Below are positions 1 to 5,156 of a stretch of DNA of 9,044 nt, one piece after another. The position numbers and the translations under genes were made by a program. Positions within the stretch are counted from its first letter, which is position 1; each line of letters opens with the position of its first letter. Origin of the DNA: Brevibacterium picturae. Lineage in GTDB: Bacteria > Actinomycetota > Actinomycetes > Actinomycetales > Brevibacteriaceae. The stretch lies in NCBI RefSeq assembly GCF_030453725.1, contig NZ_JAKDJU010000124.1, forward strand, positions 1 to 9,044, read 5' to 3'. Below the pieces are notes generated by a model, which was not told the DNA's origin, did not search any database, and saw nothing but the letters and a program-made list of their open reading frames with translations.

Positions 1-60
1 GGTTCGGACGAGTCGGTTGGGTCGGCTGGCGGTTCGGACGAGTCGGCTGGGCCGGCGTTG
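1..60. repeat. 30-bp tandem duplication inside the left-edge gene
   Basis: Bases 1-30 and 31-60 share the first 16 bases exactly and then diverge, with one mismatch in the second ten positions and about five in the last ten. The period is a multiple of three, so the copies keep frame and encode repeated Ser/Pro/Asp/Glu blocks. More copies may lie beyond the window edge. Confidence 0.6.
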
Positions 61-197
61 TCGCCGGTCTGCTCACCTTGTGGCCTGATGCCCTTCGTGT
101 TTCCCGATAGTGCGCCGAAGCTGCGGGTGCGTGGTTCGTCGCGGCGGGTGCCTGAGTCGTCGGTGGAGCCGGGCAGGGTCTTGTCACCATCTGCCAT
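1..197 (-). CDS. Partial CDS (N-terminus only), Ser/Pro/Asp-rich protein, function unknown
   Basis: An open minus-strand frame starts with ATG at 197-195 and runs without a stop to the left edge, giving at least 65 codons. The start is well supported: GGAGG (complement of 204-208) lies 6 bases upstream. The product begins MADGDKTLPGSTDDSG. It is hydrophilic, rich in Asp, Ser, Pro, Gly and Arg, and has no membrane segment or recognisable domain in the visible part. The distal part repeats: DNA 1-30 and 31-60 are a decayed 30-bp tandem duplication giving two blocks of the DSSEP type. Such a disordered leader often precedes a membrane or catalytic domain, but none can be seen here. It is divergent from the gene at 691. 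The reading frame and ribosome site make a real gene likely; the function is unknown. Confidence 0.6.
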   Translation of the reverse strand, partial: MADGDKTLPGSTDDSGTRRDEPRTRSFGALSGNTKGIRPQGEQTGDNAGPADSSEPPADPTDSSE

Positions 198-358
198 AGT
201 TCGCCTCCACCGTTCGTGTTCTGCAAGGTCTGCCGATCTGCATGGAAGAGCCTACCTGCAGGAGGAGAACCAGCACAGTTGAGTTCGGGGCGGAAGGCAC
301 AAACCGAGCCGCATCTCAGGCGACGACAGGCTTGTCACCAGGTACGTCATTGCAGTCG

Positions 359-374
359 ATTACTAATCAGTAAT
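359..374. promoter_or_regulatory. AT-rich palindrome, possible repressor operator
   Basis: ATTACT and AGTAAT are perfect 6-base inverted arms separated by four bases (AATC). This sits in one of the few AT-rich patches of the window, upstream of the minus gene that starts at 197. The size and symmetry match the dyad operators typical of TetR- or MarR-family regulators. No such regulator is encoded in the window, so the binding protein is unknown. The site lies about 160 bases before that start codon. Confidence 0.4.
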
Positions 375-441
375 TCAACTTACAGTTCGGCGTTGTCGGC
401 GCGTTCTTTGCTTGCCGCACAGCCGCATCTCGACTGTCGTG

Positions 442-481
442 GCGACACACGGGTGTCGTGCCGAGACGCGGGTGCACACGG
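442..481 (+). repeat. Partial copy (left 40 bp) of a dispersed GC-rich repeat
   Basis: These 40 bases align without gaps to the first 40 bases of the copy at 491-530, with 6 mismatches by eye. The two copies are offset by 49 bases in the same orientation. The match stops just after the alignment to 530, so the right half of the repeat is missing. A short echo of the core (TGTCGTG) also occurs at 435-441. Confidence 0.65.
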
Positions 482-490
482 ACGTCGGCG

Positions 491-560
491 TCGGCACACG
501 GGTGTCGTGTCGAGACTCGGGTGCGCGCGGGTGTGCTTCGACGCTCCACGCGTGTTTCGG
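491..560 (+). repeat. Full 70-bp copy of a dispersed GC-rich repeat
   Basis: This aligns without gaps over 70 bases to 1371-1440, with 8 mismatches by eye (about 89% identity). It contains two potential hairpins. One pairs TCGGCAC (491-497) with GTGTCGA (507-513) using one G-U pair. The other pairs GTGTG (531-535) with CACGC (547-551) using one G-U pair. The same pairings are perfect in the other copy, so the differences preserve pairing. It is intergenic, upstream of the SRPBCC gene. Confidence 0.75.
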
Positions 561-584
561 CCTGCACTCAGAGTGGTGTGCAGG
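561..584. repeat. Hairpin directly after the repeat copy
   Basis: CCTGCAC (561-567) and GTGCAGG (578-584) are perfect 7-base inverted arms around a 10-base loop. Two G-U pairs could extend the stem outward. There is no run of T on either side, so this is not a classical intrinsic terminator. It directly abuts the end of the 70-bp repeat and may belong to it. Confidence 0.45.
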
Positions 585-646
585 TTCATAGCGAGACGCC
601 GAGCGAGCCCCGAGCCTGTTCTATAGCCTTCCCGCCACCCGGCCTC

Positions 647-673
647 TACTCTGAGAACGAACGAACATTCTCA
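647..673 (+). promoter_or_regulatory. Candidate -10 box and overlapping operator for the SRPBCC gene
   Basis: TACTCT (647-652) fits the actinobacterial TANNNT -10 form. A perfect inverted repeat, TGAGAA (652-657) and TTCTCA (668-673) with ten bases between, overlaps its last base and covers the expected transcription start. No clear -35 hexamer is visible. A palindrome in this place is the usual position for a repressor site. GAGGAG (676-681), 9 bases before the ATG, is the ribosome site. Confidence 0.45.
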
Positions 674-690
674 ATGAGGAGAATTCGAGA

Positions 691-1224
691 ATGCTGACGA
701 ACTGTCACGTAGATCGCCCTGCCGATGTCCTGACCATCGAATGGTCACTCCCTCATGCCCAGAAACTGGTGTGGAAGCATCTCAGCGATCCTGAGACATT
801 GCATGAGTGGTTGGGACACCCCACGACGTTCCATGCCCGCGTCGGCGGCGAGATCGTCGTCGATCACGACGATGGGTACTTCTGCCGCTCTGAGGTCCTT
901 TCTCTCACTCACGACGACGGTCCTCCTCCCGCCGGCGGCGCCGAGCTGTCATGGAAGTTTCCCGATGAACCCCGAAGCCGCCTGACTCTGCGCACTTTCG
1001 ACACCGACGACGGCACCGGCACCAGCCAGACCACCGCCCTGGTTCTCCAACACGTTGGCCTCGGAACGCTCATCGACTCCTACTTGGCCGGCTGGCTGAC
1101 GCACCTCACGTACTTCGAGGCCTCACTCGGGGCCGCCCCTCTTCCACCCAGCCAATTCTGGGGCCTCTGCACGACGTTCGAACAGCTTCGTGACCAGCAG
1201 CGCCGTCACCACCGCGAAGGCTGA
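691..1224 (+). CDS. SRPBCC / AHSA1-like domain protein
   Basis: This encodes a 177-residue soluble protein of the START/Bet v 1-like (SRPBCC) superfamily, closest in pattern to the AHSA1 (activator of Hsp90 ATPase homologue) group. Signs are an early helix with VWKHLSDPETLHEWLG (about 27-42), the strand GGEIVVDH (52-59), a strand pair around ELSWKFPDE (85-93), and the C-terminal helix containing YLAGWLTHLTYFEASLG (131-147). In this fold the long C-terminal helix closes a hydrophobic cavity that binds small ligands, but the ligand here cannot be inferred. The start is supported by GAGGAG 9 bases upstream. The tail from about 150 onward is polar and extends slightly beyond the usual domain. It is the only complete plus-strand gene and is bracketed by direct copies of a dispersed repeat. 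In many actinobacteria such genes sit next to an ArsR-type regulator; none is seen here. Confidence 0.8.
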   Translation: MLTNCHVDRPADVLTIEWSLPHAQKLVWKHLSDPETLHEWLGHPTTFHARVGGEIVVDHDDGYFCRSEVLSLTHDDGPPPAGGAELSWKFPDEPRSRLTLRTFDTDDGTGTSQTTALVLQHVGLGTLIDSYLAGWLTHLTYFEASLGAAPLPPSQFWGLCTTFEQLRDQQRRHHREG

Positions 1225-1292
1225 TTTCCACTTCATTGGTCGTTTTTCCAGGTCATGCCTTGATCATATGTCTCGGCGCGCGGATCCTGGCC

Positions 1293-1324
1293 CGAGACTC
1301 GTGTGCGCTCGGGCACATGTCGAC
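1293..1324 (+). repeat. Decayed fragment of the dispersed GC-rich repeat
   Basis: These 32 bases align without gaps to 511-542 of the full copy, with 24 identities by eye. The mismatches cluster in the last third. The end of the repeat is also echoed downstream, where CGTGTTT is followed closely by GCAGG near 1350-1364. This suggests an old, degraded copy immediately before the better copy at 1371. Confidence 0.4.
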
Positions 1325-1370
1325 ATTCCCAGCGAGCCCCGGCGAACTCCGTGTTTGCCGCAGGCCCCCT

Positions 1371-1440
1371 TCGACACACGGCTGTCGTGTCGAGACGCGG
1401 GTGCACGCGGGTGTGCGCGGACGCTCCACACGTGTTTCGG
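1371..1440 (+). repeat. Full 70-bp copy of the dispersed GC-rich repeat
   Basis: This is an ungapped match to 491-560 in the same orientation, with 8 mismatches in 70. It holds a perfect 7-base stem, TCGACAC (1371-1377) with GTGTCGA (1387-1393) around 9 bases, and a second stem, GTGTG (1411-1415) with CACAC (1427-1431) around 11 bases. It lies in the convergent gap between the SRPBCC gene and chrA, 31 bases beyond the chrA stop. The gap from 1225 to 1470 holds nothing else I can name apart from a decayed copy and a hairpin. Confidence 0.75.
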
Positions 1441-1448
1441 CGAATGGC

Positions 1449-1468
1449 GGCAGGTTGCGCGGCCTGCC
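1449..1468. terminator. Hairpin at the 3' end of chrA, weak terminator candidate
   Basis: GGCAGG (1449-1454) and CCTGCC (1463-1468) form a 6-base stem with an 8-base loop, starting 2 bases after the chrA stop codon. It sits between converging genes, where a two-way terminator would be expected. No T tract follows on either strand, so intrinsic termination is doubtful. As at 561-584, the hairpin follows a copy of the repeat. Confidence 0.3.
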
Positions 1469-1470
1469 TG

Positions 1471-2790
1471 TCAGAGGAAGGCGAATCCGATCAGCCCGGC
1501 GGCGATGACGGCGGCCCATGCCGGCAGCTTCCACTTCATCTGGGCGATGAAGACTCCCACGGCCAGGGCCAGAGTGGCCGGTGAGGTGATGCCCTGGGTG
1601 AATACCGGGTCGTAGAGGGCGGCTGCGAGTATGCCCACCACGGCCGCGTTGACTCCCAGCAGCGCCCGTCGCACAGTCTGTGCGCTACGCAGTCGCTCCC
1701 AGAAGGGCAGTGCGGCGATGACCAGGAGCGCTGCCGGCAGGAAGATCGCAAGCAACGCTATACCGGCGCCGATCAGACCGGTCGGGCCCGATGCTGTGGA
1801 AGCCCCGAGGAATGCGGCGAAGGTGAAGAGCGGCCCGGGCACCGCCTGTGCGGCCCCGTACCCGGCGAGAAAGGTGTCATGACCGACCAGACCGGTCGCG
1901 ACCGTCTCCGACTCAAGCAGAGGGAGCACGACGTGACCGCCGCCGAAGACGAGGGCACCGGCGCGGTAGAAGACATCGATCAGGCGCAGACTCGAATCAC
2001 CGGTCGCAATTGTCAGGACCGGCAGTGCCACCAGCAGCAGGAGGAAGGTCGTCAGCGCAATGACGCCGACTTTCCGGGAAGTGCGCACCCCGAAGTCTGG
2101 TCGCGCACCTTCCCTGTCGGGCTGCTCATCCGCGTCCGGTCTCTTCGACGCGCTGTCTCGAGCAGCTTTGTCTCGAGCGGCTTCGTCTTGCGCCGCTTCT
2201 CGGCGCAGCCAGACCAGTCCGGTGAGCCCGCCCACGACGATCGCCGCCACCTGCACGAACGGGTTGGGCACCAGCAGGATGATGATCATCGCAGCCCCGG
2301 CGATGGTGGCGCGTTTGGCATCCGGGGTGAGGTTCTTCGCCATTCCGAGCACCGCCTGGGCGACCACGGCGACCGCTGCGGCTTTCAGCCCGTACAGCCA
2401 CCCCATGTCCGCGCCGTCGTTGAGAGTGGCGATGCCGAAGGCGAAGACGACCAACACGATGGCCGAGGGCATGGTGAATGCGAACCACGCCGCCAACAGT
2501 CCGCCGATGCCCGCGCGCTGCAGACCGATCGCCATGCCCACCTGGCTGGAGGCGGGGCCCGGAAGGAACTGGCACAGTGCCACCAGGTCGGCATAGGCTC
2601 CGTCGTTCAGCCATTTCCGACGCGCGACGAAGGTTTCCCGGAAGAACCCGAGATGCGCGACCGGACCGCCGAACGAGGTCACGCCGAGGCGCAGGAACGC
2701 CCAGAACACTTCCACGATCGTGCCGGGATGCCTGCGCCCGGTCCGCACATCTGCCATCGCTTCGCTCATTCTCACCATTCTGGTGCTCAC
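1471..2790 (-). CDS. chrA: ChrA-family chromate transporter, two-domain form
   Basis: This encodes a 439-residue inner-membrane protein of the chromate ion transporter (CHR) family, whose characterised members export chromate by proton-driven transport. Both halves are present. The N-terminal CHR domain (about 25-195) has FLRLGVTSFGGPVAHLGFF (32-50) and CQFLPGPASSQVG (73-85). The C-terminal domain (about 240-439) has YRAGALVFGGGHVVLPLL (275-292) and AAQAVPGPLFTFAAFLG (313-329). About ten membrane segments are visible. A charged linker (about 196-240) includes a triple EAARD-type pentapeptide repeat. The length fits the long-chain two-domain class. The start is uncertain: GTG at 2790 gives the longest form but lacks a strong ribosome site, and in-frame ATGs at 2769 and 2757 are alternatives. 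It lies 130 bases downstream of the response regulator, same strand. The substrate is inferred from family; sulfate or other anions cannot be excluded. Confidence 0.88.
   Translation of the reverse strand: MSTRMVRMSEAMADVRTGRRHPGTIVEVFWAFLRLGVTSFGGPVAHLGFFRETFVARRKWLNDGAYADLVALCQFLPGPASSQVGMAIGLQRAGIGGLLAAWFAFTMPSAIVLVVFAFGIATLNDGADMGWLYGLKAAAVAVVAQAVLGMAKNLTPDAKRATIAGAAMIIILLVPNPFVQVAAIVVGGLTGLVWLRREAAQDEAARDKAARDSASKRPDADEQPDREGARPDFGVRTSRKVGVIALTTFLLLLVALPVLTIATGDSSLRLIDVFYRAGALVFGGGHVVLPLLESETVATGLVGHDTFLAGYGAAQAVPGPLFTFAAFLGASTASGPTGLIGAGIALLAIFLPAALLVIAALPFWERLRSAQTVRRALLGVNAAVVGILAAALYDPVFTQGITSPATLALAVGVFIAQMKWKLPAWAAVIAAGLIGFAFL
2155..2199 (-). repeat. Three 15-bp in-frame repeats in the chrA linker
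   Basis: Three consecutive 15-base units (2155-2169, 2170-2184, 2185-2199) encode KAARD, EAARD and EAAQD in the cytoplasmic or loop linker joining the two CHR domains. The first two differ at three bases. The pattern is consistent with slippage expansion of a charged helical linker. Confidence 0.6.
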
Positions 2791-2853
2791 GACTCATCCG
2801 AACCGCCATTCCAGCAGAGAACGTCGATGAACTTCAGGACAATTCTCGCCCAG

Positions 2854-2913
2854 GCAGGGATGCACCAGGCGGGGCTGTACACGGCCGGGATGCACCAGGC
2901 CGGGATGCACCAG
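2854..2913. repeat. Four 15-bp tandem repeats between the regulator gene and chrA
   Basis: There are four adjacent 15-base units starting at 2854, 2869, 2884 and 2899. Units three and four are identical, unit one differs at one base, and unit two is diverged. The array ends 7 bases beyond the response-regulator stop codon and lies about 60 bases before the chrA start. No stable stem is obvious within a unit. It fills much of the 130-base gap; no clear chrA promoter was recognised. Confidence 0.75.
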
Positions 2914-2920
2914 ACCTTGC

Positions 2921-3541
2921 CTACACGAGCCCCCGGTCCTCAGCGACGCGGATCGCCCGAGACCGCGAGTCGACGCCGAGCTTCGTGAACACGTTGACCA
3001 GGTGGCTCTTCACCGTCGCCTCGGTGACGAAGAGCTCCTGCGCGATCTGCGCGTTCGAGACCCCCGTGGCCAGCAGCTTCACCACGTCGCGTTCGCGTCG
3101 GGTCAGTTTCGGGCCCGGGTTGCGCATCGCGGCGACGACCTTCGAGGAGATCTCGGGCGGCAGATACGTTTCCCCGCGCGCGGCCTTCTCGATCGCGGTC
3201 GAGATGTCCTCAGGGTTGATGTCCTTGAGCAGATAGCCGGCCGCACCGGCATTGAGCGCGGCGACGATCTCCGCATCGTTGTCGAAGGTCGTGAGGATGA
3301 GGACCGCGGGTTTCGTCGGCCGCGCGTTCAGCCGCTTCGTCACCTCGATGCCGTCGATGCCCGCACCCAGACGCAGGTCGCACAGCACCACATCGGGCGT
3401 GAGCTCATCGACGGCGGCCAGCGCCTCTTCCCCGCTGCCGGCCTCGCCGACGACGGCGATGTGCTCGGGGGCGTCGATGACGGACCGCAGGCCCGCCCGC
3501 ACCACGGGATGGTCGTCGACGAGAATCACTCGAATGCTCAT
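2921..3541 (-). CDS. NarL/FixJ-family response regulator
   Basis: This 206-residue cytoplasmic DNA-binding regulator is the output partner of the adjacent kinase. The receiver domain (about 3-120) has the acidic pair D9-D10, the phospho-acceptor D55 in VLCDLRL, T84-T85 in LILTTFD and the conserved K106 in YLLKD. A LuxR-type helix-turn-helix (about 144-206) has the signature LTRRERDVVKLLATGVSN and EATVKSHLVNVFTKLGV. All key residues are present, so it should be phosphorylation-competent. The start is firm: AAGGAG (complement of 3549-3554) lies 7 bases before the ATG, and ATGA overlaps the kinase stop by 4 bases, indicating translational coupling. Targets cannot be read from the sequence; the flanking exporter genes are natural candidates. 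Confidence 0.95.
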   Translation of the reverse strand: MSIRVILVDDHPVVRAGLRSVIDAPEHIAVVGEAGSGEEALAAVDELTPDVVLCDLRLGAGIDGIEVTKRLNARPTKPAVLILTTFDNDAEIVAALNAGAAGYLLKDINPEDISTAIEKAARGETYLPPEISSKVVAAMRNPGPKLTRRERDVVKLLATGVSNAQIAQELFVTEATVKSHLVNVFTKLGVDSRSRAIRVAEDRGLV

Positions 3542-4881
3542 GCGCTGTCTCCTTGTGTGCGTTGTCCCTTGCCGTCATCACCCTCGCCGAGGCTGTCCTT
3601 ACCAATGCTCTCACCTGCAGTCCCGCCGGTGGTGCCCTCGCCGAGGCGGTCCTCGGGCTGCCCCTCGGCTGCAGTCTCCGACCGGGAGATCAGGCCCGGG
3701 TTGTTGGGCAGGGTGGCTGAGATTGCGAAGCCTGAGCCCGGCGTCGTCTCGATGACGAGCTCGCCTCCCAGTTCCCGCATCCGCGAACCGATGAAGTCGA
3801 GGCCGAACCCGGACTCCGATTCGCGCTGCCGGGAGTCCGGATCGGTCATGCCGACGCCGTCGTCGACGATGTCCATGCGGATCGATCCGTCGAGGTCCAT
3901 GAGGCTGACCATGACCCTCGAGGCCTGAGAATGCTGTCTGACGTTGGCGAGCGCGGACTGCGCGGTTCGCAGCAGTGCGACCTCCACCTCGGCGGGCAGA
4001 GACGGCAGGGTCTCGTCGACCTCGACACGACCGCTGATGGAGGTGTCGTCCTCCAGGCGGGTGAGCAGACGGCGGATGGCCGCGGTCAGGGCTCCGTCCT
4101 CGAGCTCGGCCGGGGCCAGGGCGGCGATGATGCGGCGCACGTCTCGTGAGCTCTGCGCGGCAAGGTCCTCGACTTGGCGCAGGACCTGACTCGCGTGTTC
4201 ATCGGTGGTCCTGTCCACCTCGGCGTGGGCGATGAGACGGATCGAGGAGATCTCCTGCGCGATCGTGTCGTGGATGTCGCGGGAGACGCGGGTGCGTTCC
4301 TGGATCTCACCGGCATGGCGTTGGGTCAGGGCCAGTTCATCCTGGAGGTCGAGGAGGTTCTGGTGGGCCTGCTCCAAGGATTGGAGCAGCTCCTCGCGTC
4401 TGCGCCCCTCGCGCAGGAGTTCGATGTAGCCGCGGGAGAGGCCGAGGGCGAAGACCGCACCGATGAGTGATCCGATGATGCTGGCGGTGCCGACCGCACC
4501 GTAATGGGCCAGAGGTGCCACGACCGTCGCGATGTAGGTCAGCGCGGTGAAGACCACAGCGATGCGCAGCGAGAACAGGTGTCCGGCAAGCAGCCAGAGG
4601 ACGAAGGCGATCCAGATGAACTCGGCGGAGACCAGGAGGGTGCACAGCCAGGCGGTGGCCAGAACCAGCAGCCACCATTTGGCTAAGACGATCGCTCCGC
4701 TGCGGGCTGCCCGGACCGCGCCGAGGGCGTACCAGGCGAGGAAGACGATGCTCACGGCTATCGCGGCCAGGGGTGCCGCTCCGGCATCGATGGCGCGGAT
4801 GCACGAGATCACGGTGAGAGCCAAGGCCATGGCGTGCTGGCCGATCTCCATGGTTCTCACTGTCCACCCGCGTGTGCCCAC
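3538..4881 (-). CDS. NarL-type sensor histidine kinase, membrane-bound
   Basis: This kinase autophosphorylates on histidine and passes phosphate to the adjacent regulator. With the chosen GTG start it has 447 residues: five or six membrane segments (about 14-148) with short loops and no large extracellular domain, a charged linker (about 149-198), a HisKA_3 dimerisation domain with VSRDIHDTIAQE (H204), and a HATPase_c domain with N313 in the N box, DDGVGM (340-345) and GFGLDFIGSRM (358-368). The lack of an outside domain suggests sensing within or at the membrane, as in DesK- or MacS-like kinases. A disordered Gly/Glu/Asp-rich tail of about 50 residues follows the catalytic domain. The start at 4881 was chosen for AGGAAGG (complement of 4889-4895) with 7-base spacing; in-frame ATG at 4923 and GTG at 4941 would add 14 or 20 residues but have poorer ribosome sites. 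Confidence 0.93.
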   Translation of the reverse strand: MGTRGWTVRTMEIGQHAMALALTVISCIRAIDAGAAPLAAIAVSIVFLAWYALGAVRAARSGAIVLAKWWLLVLATAWLCTLLVSAEFIWIAFVLWLLAGHLFSLRIAVVFTALTYIATVVAPLAHYGAVGTASIIGSLIGAVFALGLSRGYIELLREGRRREELLQSLEQAHQNLLDLQDELALTQRHAGEIQERTRVSRDIHDTIAQEISSIRLIAHAEVDRTTDEHASQVLRQVEDLAAQSSRDVRRIIAALAPAELEDGALTAAIRRLLTRLEDDTSISGRVEVDETLPSLPAEVEVALLRTAQSALANVRQHSQASRVMVSLMDLDGSIRMDIVDDGVGMTDPDSRQRESESGFGLDFIGSRMRELGGELVIETTPGSGFAISATLPNNPGLISRSETAAEGQPEDRLGEGTTGGTAGESIGKDSLGEGDDGKGQRTQGDSA

Positions 4882-4995
4882 GGTGTCACCTTCCTGCAAG
4901 TCGTTCTTCGCGCTTGTCGTCATCCCTGCCAACTCAATCACATCTGCGGCGAGTGCGTGCGCCTTTTCGAAGGTGGGCGCCGTCGCCCGTGGGCA

Positions 4996-5048
4996 CTGTC
5001 GACCGGGGAGCCCGACCGGGGGCTGTCGACCGGGGAGCCCGACCGGGG
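4996..5048. repeat. 27-bp direct tandem repeat upstream of the kinase gene
   Basis: Bases 4996-5021 are repeated exactly at 5023-5048, a period of 27. Each unit contains GTCGACC and GAGCCCGACCGGGG, and the junction can form a stem of AGCCC (5009-5013) with GGGCT (5020-5024). It lies in the 275-base gap between the MMPL gene stop and the kinase start, so it would be in the 5' region of the kinase transcript or the 3' region of the exporter transcript. Confidence 0.8.
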
Positions 5049-5072
5049 CGCACAGGTGGGGCGCACAGATGG
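5047..5072. repeat. 13-bp tandem repeat abutting the 27-bp repeat
   Basis: Bases 5047-5059 and 5060-5072 are adjacent 13-base units (GGCGCACARGTGG form) differing at one base, G versus A at unit position 10. They overlap the end of the 27-bp repeat by two bases, making a compound array from 4996 to 5072. The period is not a multiple of three, which argues against a coding repeat. Confidence 0.7.
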
Positions 5073-5156
5073 GGCCCGGTCACCGAAGTACCTCGATGGC
5101 CGAGCCCCACCGCAACACTGACGCCCGGGCTGTTCTGCCGTCGGCGAGGTGCGCGG

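Larger units (their letters stand above)
198..690. other. 493-base divergent non-coding region
   Basis: No convincing gene lies between the ATG at 197 (minus) and the ATG at 691 (plus). Short open frames here lack ribosome sites and give Arg/Cys/His-rich translations typical of non-coding GC-rich DNA. The region holds an AT-rich palindrome (359-374), a partial and a full copy of a GC-rich repeat (442-481, 491-560), a hairpin (561-584) and a promoter-operator candidate (647-673). The stretch 216-350 shows nothing I can name. Confidence 0.7.

Noticed and set aside
442..560. Possible CRISPR-like repeat spacing (49-bp offset copies)
   Set aside because: Only one partial and one full copy are adjacent, with no uniform spacers and no cas genes. 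A dispersed intergenic repeat fits better.
216..626. Plus-strand open frame of 136 codons before the SRPBCC gene
   Set aside because: It covers the repeat copies and palindrome and has a Cys/Arg/His-rich translation without domains. The DNA is better explained as non-coding repeats.
658..672. CGAAC-rich segment resembling part of an actinobacterial SOS (LexA) box
   Set aside because: The matching GTTCG half-site is missing; the real symmetry here is TGAGAA/TTCTCA.
1190..1615. Plus-strand open frame overlapping the SRPBCC end, the repeat copy and the chrA end
   Set aside because: It crosses a convergent gene junction and is not protein-like. It results from low stop density in GC-rich DNA.
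1879..2988. 369-codon open frame on the plus strand, opposite chrA
   Set aside because: It is antisense to a clear ChrA protein. Its Arg/His/Gln/Asp-rich translation lacks domains, as expected for a shadow frame in GC-rich DNA. The odd repeated AGMHQ peptide comes from the intergenic 15-bp array.
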